Source of the DNA: Homalodisca vitripennis | Taxonomy: Eukaryota; Arthropoda; Insecta; Hemiptera; Cicadellidae | DNA length: 64,000 nt | NCBI RefSeq assembly: GCF_021130785.1 | Contig: NC_060210.1 | Span: 188,550,501-188,614,500 of the forward strand | Reading direction: 5' to 3' | Shown: positions 55,976 through 64,000 of the stretch, in pieces | How positions within the stretch are numbered: position 1 is the first letter of the stretch | Layout of the letters: each line of letters begins with the position of its first letter | Notes under the pieces: model-generated | Database searches by the model: none | Told to the model about the DNA's origin: nothing | Seen by the model: the letters and a program-made list of their open reading frames with translations, nothing else | Program-made: the position numbers and the translations under genes

Positions 55976-57649
55976 TAGGGGGTCACCTTGTTCAAACGTT
56001 TACAAAAACTGGTTTTGCATAGTTCGCTTTTCTATTACTGTATTTTTGTAGTTATTTTAACATAGAAAAGATTTTGGAGAGATATTTGACCGTGCTTTTC
56101 AGAACGATGTTTGTCCTTTTTTGAACTTTATTAAACCGACTTATATCCTTACAGAATGACATAGTTGGCATTTATGTTGAATCATTAACAATAGAAATTG
56201 GAATAAAAATATTTTTTGTTGATCCTGCTGTTACTAAACCTACAGGTAAATTTAGTTGATAAATTCTATTGTATAGATAGAAAATCACAAACGTTTCACT
56301 AGGGTCTGAAATGAAGTGTAAATTCGACCACGGGTAAACGCTCAAACTAAATAACGATCTGATTAAACTCTGATTGCACCTCCATTTGCTGATGCTGAAC
56401 TGCGATAAGGAGTTGCGGAACTATTTTTCATCATTGCGGCATAGGCATTGCCATGGTGTTGTCATATAAATAGTAGCATATGCAAAGTTTTGGCTTGTTT
56501 TTCTTCAGTGCGGAAAGAACGAGAACAGTACTGTTTACATGTTGGGTGCAGCTTGAGTGTCCACCTATGTTTTGGTATGTTCCTTACTTTAACTTCATTT
56601 ATAGCGTTTTAAAAAGAATATATATATAAAGTCAGAATATTAGGTACAATCGTATTTATGGATATTTTTGTTCATAAGTTATAGCTTACTGCTTTTGCTA
56701 CAGCCACACCATGCATGCAATTTTACAAAACAAAACTCCTAAACGTTCTACATTTACGGTAGGTCTGTAAAATAAGATCTTCAGTACATTTTACAAAATT
56801 AAACCCTAAATATTCAATGCACTTCAAGCCGAAAAGTGTCAAAGATTCTTCAGCTATGACTCAGATTGGCTCCACACTTCTTTCAGTTTATGATAAGACC
56901 CTTTACCGAGCAAAACTTTTTATAGTTAAAACAACTCAATTAGTCCTGAATTTAGTATTGAGAATCCATTAATATACGACATGATATTTCATTGCATTTG
57001 TGCATCATGCGATTTTTATCAACATTACTTTCAGAATGTCCACCAAAATTTTGACTTCCCCAATATTTTTAGATAAGGGAACGAACACATTTATATACTC
57101 AGGTATATTATCAGATTTTCTTACGATTAATCAAACACCCAAACCTCTTTTTTACATTGTATATTTGTTAAAAGTCTTTGAGTTTTAACTTTTGTTCGGG
57201 TGAAGCTTATATTTTATTTTCTATCATCAAAATTCAGAAAAAGAATACATGTAAATAATGGACAGGGATATTTTTTGCGTTTCAACTTCACCGCAAAACT
57301 ATTTTTACAAAACTATCCAATATGTTTTATCTTGTGGCATGCATATTATTTTTAATTATACTTACAAAATGGCTTATAAACCACTTTTTTAACTTTGGAC
57401 AAGAAGCTATGGAATTTACCATTGCACAATTGATTTAAAAAATGTAACTATACTGTGTGCATAGTTAAATATGGGATCGTGTTTTGTAGGTACGGCCAAC
57501 TCTTGTCAAGATCTCATGTTACAACCACCATTAGGTAGATTGTCTCCTATCTCAGTCATGTCAACTTAAAGAAGAGGACACAGTTTAAGTATCTTTCAGT
57601 CAAATGGAGCAGGACTAGTACTCCTATATTTTAGGCTTCCAAAAACCTT
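55976..57649. other. Unassigned, with one promoter-like patch
   Basis: Nothing nameable apart from the patch at 56465-56575. Confidence 0.3.
56465..56575 (+). promoter_or_regulatory. Possible TATA/initiator promoter with short exon
   Basis: TATAAATAG at 56465 and TCAGTG (the arthropod initiator word) at 56505, with a GC-richer stretch ending TTTTG-GTATGTT near 56575, a plausible donor. The spacing of 42 bp is larger than the usual 30, so this is weak. Confidence 0.2.
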
Positions 57650-60515
57650 TAACACTAAGGGAGCCCCACTGACTCTAACAGTTAAGCTCCTCAGTAATCT
57701 AGACCTGTCGATAAACCCTGTGTCAGCCCTGATGGTGTCCCGACATTTTCTGGTAGTGATGTTCCACTTCTGGGCATTCATTGTGTTGTGGCCTTGACGT
57801 TAGAGACAACTAGACCTATCGATCTACCATTGCACCCCAATGTCTTGACATTGCTGTTAGTGATGTTCCACTTCTGGACATTCATTGTGTTGTGGCCTTG
57901 ACGTTAGTGACAACTAGACCTATCGATCTACCATTGCACCCCAATGTCTTGACATTTTTTGTTAGTGATGTTCCACTTCTGGACATTCATTGTGATGTGG
58001 CCTTGATGTTAGTGACAACTAGACCTATCGATCTACCATTGCACCCCAATGTCTTGACATTTGCTGTTAGTGATGTTCCACTTCTGGACATGTATTGTGA
58101 TATGGCCTTGATGTTAGTGACAACTAGACCTATCGATCTACCATTGCACCCCAATGTCTTGACATTTGCTGTTAGTGATGTTCCACTTCTGGACATTCAT
58201 TGTGATGTGGCCTTGATGTTAGTGACAACTAGACCTATCGATCTACCATTGCACCCCAATGTCTTGACATTTCGCTGTTAGTGATGTTCCACTTCTGGAC
58301 ATTCATTGTGATGTGGCCTTGATGTTAGTGACAACTAGACCTATCGATCTACCATTGCACCCCAATGTCTTGACATTTGCTGTTAGTGATGTTCCACTTC
58401 TGGACATTCATTGTGATGTGGCCTTGATGTTAGTGACAACTAGACCTATCGATCTACCATTGCACCCCAATGTCTTGACATTTTTTGTTAGTGATGTTCC
58501 ACTTCTGGACATTCATTGTGATGTGGCCTTGATGTTAGTGACAACTAGACCTATCGATCTACCATTGCACCCCAATGTCTTGACATTTTTTGTTAGTGAT
58601 GTTCCACTTCTGGACATTCATTGTGATGTGGCCTTGATGTTAGTGACAACTAGACCTATCGATCTACCATTGCACCCCAATGTCTTGACATTTGCTGTTA
58701 GTGATGTTCCACTTCTGGACATTCATTGTGATGTGGCCTTGATGTTAGTGACAACTAGACCTATCGATCTACCATTGCACCCCAATGTCTTGACATTTGC
58801 TGTTAGTGATGTTCCACTTCTGGACATTCATTGTGATGTGGCCTTGATGTTAGTGACAACTAGACCTATCGATCTACCATTGCACCCCAATGTCTTGACA
58901 TTTTTTGTTAGTGATGTTCCACTTCTGGACATTCATTGTGTTGTGGCCTTGACGTTAGAGACAACTAGACCTATCGATCTACCATTGCACTCCAATGTCT
59001 CAACATTTTTTGTTAGTGATGTTCCACTTCTGGACATTCATTGTGATGTGGCCTTGATGTTAGTGACAACTAGACCTATCGATCTACCATTGCACCCCAA
59101 TGTCTTGACATTTTTGTTAGTGATGTTCCACTTCTGGACATTCATTGTGATGTGGCCTTGATGTTAGTGACAACTAGACCTATCGATCTACCATTGCACC
59201 CCAATGTCTTGACATTTGCTGTTAGTGATGTTCCACTTCTGGACATTCATTGTGATGTGGCCTTGATGTTAGTGACAACTAGACCTATCGATCTACCATT
59301 GCACCCCAATGTCTTGACATTTGCTGTTAGTGATGTTCCACTTCTGGACATTGTATTGTGATACGGCCTTGATGTTAGTGACAACTAGACCTATCGATCT
59401 ACCATTGCACCCCAATGTCTTGACATTCGCTGTTAGTGATGTTCCACTTCTGGACATTGTATTGTGATACGGCCTTGATGTTAGTGACAACTAGACCTAT
59501 CGATCTACCATTGCACTCCAATGTCTTCAACATTTTTTGTTAGTGATGTTCCACTTCTGGACATTCATTGTGATGTGGCCTTGATGTTAGTGACAACTAG
59601 ACCTATCGATCTACCATTGCACCCCAATGTCTTGACATTTTTTGTTAGTGATGTTCCACTTCTGGACATTCATTGTGATGTGGCCTTGATGTTAGTGACA
59701 ACTAGACCTATCGATCTACCATTGCACTCCAATATTTCAACATTTTTTGTTAGTGATGTTCCACTTCTGGACATTCATTGTGATGTGGCCTTGATGTTAG
59801 TGACAACTAGACCTATCGATCTACCATTGCACCCCAGTGTCTTGACATTTTTTGTTAGTGATGTTCCACTTCTGGACATTCATTGTGATGTGGCCTTGAT
59901 GTTAGTGACAACTAGACCTATCGATCTCCATTGCACTCCAATATTTCAACATTTTTTGTTAGTGATGTTCCACTTCTGGGACATTCATTGTGTTGTGGCC
60001 TTGATGTTAGAGACAACTAGACTATCGATCTACCATTGCACAATATTTCCATATGTTCCACTTCTAACATTTTTTTGGATAGTGATGACTTCTGGCACTT
60101 TAGTGGATGTGATGATGACTGATATCGATCTACCATTGACAACACTATCTCTAGTTGTTTGCACTCCCAACAAAGTGCATCCGTTTGATGGCTTGTGCAT
60201 TCATTGTGTTGTGGCCTTGACGTTAGAGTAAGAGCAGACGACCATACACACTATTGCACCTCAATATTTTTATTTTTTGCGTTAGTGATGTTCCACTTCT
60301 GGACATTCATTGTGATGTGGCCTTGATGTTAGTGACAACTAGACCTATCGATCTACCATTGCACCCCAATGTCTTGACATTCGCTGTTAGTGATGTTCCA
60401 CTTCTGGACATGTATTGTGATATGGCCTTGATGTTAGTGACAACTAGACCTATCGATCTACCATTGCACCCCAATGTCTTGACATTTGCGGTTAGTGATG
60501 TTACACTTCTGGATA
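57650..60515. repeat. 105-bp minisatellite, about 27 units, codon-multiple
   Basis: The unit contains ACTAGACCTATCGATCTACC, CACCCCAATGTCTTGAC and GATGTTCCACTTCTGGACAT. Starts of CCTTGATGTTAGTGAC are 105 bp apart over most of the array. Because 105 is a multiple of three, one plus-strand frame stays open for up to 282 codons as a 35-residue repeat, and the minus strand is open too. One-base indels near 58272, 59112 and 59350 break it. Units at 60040-60260 are badly degraded between good ones. No promoter or non-repeat coding sequence is attached, so it is a satellite, not a gene. Confidence 0.95.
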
Positions 60516-60517
60516 TA

Positions 60518-60900
60518 TCTCTTACGTGCAGCATCTGATATCGGAAGCAGTCGCAGGCTTGACTTCTGGAATCTGGAGCCATGTTCGAAGGGATCGAAAA
60601 ATAATTGGAGACGAATAACGAAGAAGGTCAAAACGAACTCTTTGCATCGTTTCGACATCAGAGACACCTAGACCACAAAAAGTAGTGCAGTCTAGGTGAA
60701 GAGGTGGTCTCATTAGGTACACCAATGAGCAAACTTCTTCTTCCTTCTTCGTCGCTGATTATTTTTAGATCTCTTCAGATGAGCATGACTCCAGATGTCA
60801 GGAGTCAAGTCTGCGACAGCTTCAGACTTCAGTTTCTGCAAGTAAGAGGAAGGTGAACTGGAGATAAACTCAACATTACGCTTTGAAACAGCACCTTCCA
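60518..60900. mobile_element. Foldback element (family FB), left end replaced by the minisatellite
   Basis: The left arm (CTCTTACGTGCAGCATCTGA … GACTTCTGGAATCTGGAGCC) and the right arm (about 60770-60895: CATGACTCCAGATGTCAGGA … GTGAACTGGAGATAAACTCAA) are mutual complements. The centre TAGACCACAAAAAGTAGTGC matches the centre of the 2822 copy. The outer left terminal repeat is missing where the 105-bp array abuts. Confidence 0.6.
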
Positions 60901-61674
60901 AACATAACTGCATTATGTGTAGTTTTAATTTATCTATATTTTTACTTATTTAGGCACTGGTGATAACACAATTTTGATTAGTAAAAAAAATGTTACTAGA
61001 ATTTGGCCAAAATAATACATTTTATAATTTTTTTCTGCATAAGAAAAATGGCTTAATGCACTTAACCCTCCCCATATTTTTCTCATGATGTAATGGAAGA
61101 TGTCTCATTATAAAGATAAAATTCTATCGCTTTTTACTTATGCTAAAGAACAAAATATTTTGAGATATTTTCTAATAAACTAAAAAATATCTAAAATCTA
61201 AAAAGCGCTAGTTATAGTCTCAATCCAATAATTCTACGATTTAAAGTAAGGTTATAACAGTGTATAAGGTGATAAATACTCAAATTTTTTGTGTACTTTT
61301 GGGTCCAGTAAACGAAGTGGCAGTATATGTGTTTTTTATACATGGGAAAAATCATAATTTTTTAATCTACACGATTATATACAAATCTAATGGTGAATGT
61401 ATGTATGATCGTATGTGTATGTTACTCAATCACGTAGAATCTACTAGCAGATTGTACTACTGAAATCCTACATAGACGTTCTTAGGGTACCTAGTAACAC
61501 ATAAGCCTATTTCTATTTTGAAACTTCAGACTACGGCTCCCATTGTTCTATAAAGTTTTAAAAATCCTACTTTTGTTTGTAAAGTTATAGCAAACAAAAA
61601 TAATTTAAAGGGCTGTTGAATGTACTCGGTTATTCTGTGAAAAACTTTTATTATGACAGCATAACTTTTATTAT
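60901..61674. other. Unassigned AT-rich sequence
   Basis: Nothing nameable was seen. Confidence 0.3.
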
Positions 61675-61920
61675 GCCAATGTGCGCAGTGTAGCGGGTAC
61701 GGCGGTTATCGCAAGATAACCAGATCAAGCAACGTCGGTGTGGCTGCTGCTTGGATAGGTGACCGCTGAGCGATCCTGTCCTTGCAAGCAGCCCGCCTGC
61801 CCGGCCATTGGTGGTCGTTCGGAAGTCACCTTTAAGCCGTTGGTCCTCAGGTTAAGTGTTAGAGAGGGCTTCTTATCCCTAACTTCGCCTGGTAAAATAA
61901 GACATTCTTTACATTTTTAC
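61675..61920 (+). mobile_element. 5S rRNA-derived SINE, copy 3 (full length)
   Basis: Best copy: GTGCGCAGTGTAGCGGGTAC, GGCGGTTATCGCAAGATAAC, AGATCAAGCAACGTCGGTG, GCTTGGATAGGTGACCGCTG, then body and tail (CTAACTTCGCCTGG, AAATAAGACATTCTTTAC). The tail also occurs as a separate fragment at 26790. Confidence 0.8.
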
Positions 61921-62099
61921 TTTTATAAACACACGTTTAACTAATTTAACCACTATTTTAAATTTGTTCTCATTTATAGTCTTTAAGGCGTATATTCAGT
62001 TTGATAGTGCAACAACTCTTTATTTCAACCTTTTCTACAACCGCTGCTGAGCACATAATAAAAATAATAAAAATAAAAGTTTTAGTAAAAATAAACTTT

Positions 62100-62410
62100 T
62101 AGTTGTACAAATATTAAATACAGCAAATATTAAGTAAGCAGTGCTTGATCAGTACTGTAATGGTTATATCAAAGACAAAGATACTATGTAACTTTTACTA
62201 TACCTTTAAATACTGTCATAAAACCCATTTTGGTTGTCTTTTAACAGAAGTAGATTGCTCAGACCCGTGTATTTAAATTTTTTCTTGATTGTGTCAACAA
62301 GTCAAAATCAACATTGGCTTTGGAAATATATTTCACTTGAACCAAAATTTCTCATACACGAGCAAAGCCTATGAAATTGCGTGCGAAGCCGCGGGTAACT
62401 GAGTATTAAA
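62100..62410 (-). repeat. Dispersed repeat family A, copy 3 (inverted)
   Basis: The minus strand starts AGTTACCCGCGGCTTCGCAC (62400) and continues through CAATGTTGATTTTGACTTG and TCTGAGCAATCTACTTCTGT. The far end is lost. Confidence 0.6.
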
Positions 62411-62919
62411 TATATTGTTTCACGTTTCCCTTATAAAGAATATAATAAAAACTCAAATTAAAGTTAGAGATGCATACTTTAAACTAATTGATTGTTTTTA
62501 TATAATACAGTTTTCATGTTTTCTTATTTTAAGGAATTTTCTGTAGTAATTTTAGAATGTAGAGAGTGTATAATTTTGGATGACTTCGTCTTAGTTAAAA
62601 ATAAATTTCAAAATATAAAAAACCACTATGAGGTCTACTTGGAATTTAAAAATTGATAATTATAACATGCCACCAATTTTTACTTTGTCAAAAACTAACT
62701 TTTTACATTGATATAGCTATAAAACACGTTCAACGTTTTAACTGTATAGTTGCTTAGTTAAACATTATAATGTAAAACAGAAACGGATAGATATAAGAAA
62801 ACAATACACTTTTGGACATTTTTTCATTTATTTATTTTAATAAAAACCACAGTTTATAGCGGTATATTTTGAAATGTCCTGTATATTGAGTAATAACATG
62901 AATTTATATTATTACTAGC
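62411..62919. other. Unassigned AT-rich sequence
   Basis: Nothing nameable was seen. Confidence 0.3.
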
Positions 62920-64000
62920 AGCTATCCGTGGCTTCGCTCGTAATTTCGTATGTTTTTCATCTATATGAACACTTCTGATTCGAATTAATTGTACATCCAA
63001 CGCCAATGTTGAATTTGCCTCGTTTTGCGATCAAATGATATCTTACCAGTACATATACAGATCTGAGAAGCCTAAAATGAAAACTAGGATGGGTTTTATA
63101 ACAGTCTTTAAATTTATAGTAAACGTTAGATAGTAACTTGTCTTTTATATATAATACTTAATATTTGCTAAAAATGTACAGTTAAAGTACGTTTTTATTA
63201 CAACATTTAATTTTCTTATCTGGATATTTTCTTATTGATTTTCACGTATGTAAACACTTTTATATCTTAAAAACACGTATTATTTACTTCGTTCTTGGTA
63301 TCTTTTGTTCCGTAGATGATTTTTGCCTTGTTCTCGATCAAGATATATCACAAATCACAGAAGCCTACTTCTGTCAAAAGACAACTAAGAGGATTTATAA
63401 CACTTTAAATTTATAGTAAAAGTTAGATAGTAACTGTATCATTTGATATCTAACACTTAATATTTGCTAGAAATGTACAGTTAAAAGTACATTAACAATG
63501 CCACTATTTACATGTTTGTTTCTTTATAAACAGAAAAATATTTTCAGTATTTTAGAACGTTTAGAGCTAGAATGGGTACATTAGTTTAAAAGCACAGTCC
63601 AGCGAACTTTCATCTACCATAATTCTTCCCGACTGCGAAGAAATCTTTGGTGTTTTGGGAAATTTTCTAAGGTGGTGGTTTTTTTTTTGTTGTTGTTGTT
63701 GTTAATTTACTTACCTAATCGCTCAAACCTAAAAACAGTGTGAAAAGTAATAGTTACTCCTTAAATCATTTGCAAGACATACGGTTGAGCTGGCATAAAA
63801 ATGTTCACACAGTTCATTTCATTTTACAGGTTCTTTCAATTAATATTTCACAAATTTAGAGACCAAGATGGGATTTTCGCTATTTTAAAGACCAGTGGGG
63901 CGTAGCCCGGAGGAATTTTCGGAATGAAAATAGTCTTATATTCATTCATCCCAGGGACAGTAAGAATGGCGTTATAAAATGGCTGAATAGTATACGCGTA
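62920..64000 (+). repeat. Dispersed repeat family A, copies 4 and 5 in tandem, cut by the window end
   Basis: The first starts ACTAGCAGCTATCCGTGGC (62918) and breaks off near 63230. A second restarts around 63310 (TTTTGCCTTGTTCTCGATCA) and repeats AGATAGTAACTGTATC, AAGACCAGTGGGGCGTAGCC and the AATAGTATACGCGT end at the window edge. A (TGT)n run lies at 63683-63701. Confidence 0.65.

Noticed and set aside
58313..59161. Longest open frame in the window (282 codons)
   Set aside because: It is eight near-identical 35-codon minisatellite units, the reverse strand is also partly open, and one-base indels break the frame in neighbouring units.

Overview
The window is AT-rich nuclear DNA of an arthropod, most likely an insect. 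The reasons are an intron-bearing gene exon, many non-LTR LINE relics, Penelope-like elements, a Merlin DNA transposon, tRNA- and 5S-derived SINEs, and minisatellites. Nothing prokaryotic (operons, Shine-Dalgarno sites, CRISPR) is present. Which insect it is cannot be decided by eye. Almost all of the window is intergenic or intronic and built from layered, mostly decayed repeats.

Layout. 0-3 kb: an inverted pair of hammerhead-like repeats (353-400 and 889-936), a LINE relic, and a foldback element holding a Penelope-type terminal repeat. 3.3-4 kb: a 5S-derived SINE, then the only clear host coding exon, the first exon of a two-pore-domain (TWIK-like) potassium channel, ending at a splice donor. 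4-10 kb: intron-like DNA with MITEs, a Merlin element (7052-7775) and a Penelope relic. 11-18 kb: three near-identical 178-nt structured RNA loci with a compensatory base-pair change and a shared upstream element. 18.3-21.5 kb: a CR1/Jockey-type LINE. 21.7-22.4 kb: a MITE with perfect 8-bp target duplications. 25.6 kb: a GIY-YIG endonuclease fragment. 27.9-32.1 kb: a second LINE with a PHD-finger ORF1. 34.9-35.7 kb: a second Merlin copy. 37.7-38.4 kb: a nested long-TIR element. 40.47-40.59 kb: a candidate terminal coding exon. 41-51.5 kb: several inverted Penelope/hammerhead repeats, a 37-bp satellite, a 5S SINE and one almost complete Penelope-like element with a 13-bp target duplication. 52.7-53.8 kb: a third LINE relic. 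54.7-56 kb: tRNA-derived SINEs. 57.65-60.5 kb: a 105-bp, codon-multiple minisatellite. The remainder is SINEs and a dispersed repeat family.

The two most notable systems are (i) the family of three 178-nt RNA genes (11406, 13714, 17918), whose 5' helix is kept by a paired A-T to C-G change while the apparent reading frame is not conserved, and (ii) the recurrent outward-facing inverted pairs of hammerhead-ribozyme-like motifs tied to Penelope-like elements. Calls rest on reading by eye; no folding or database search was run.
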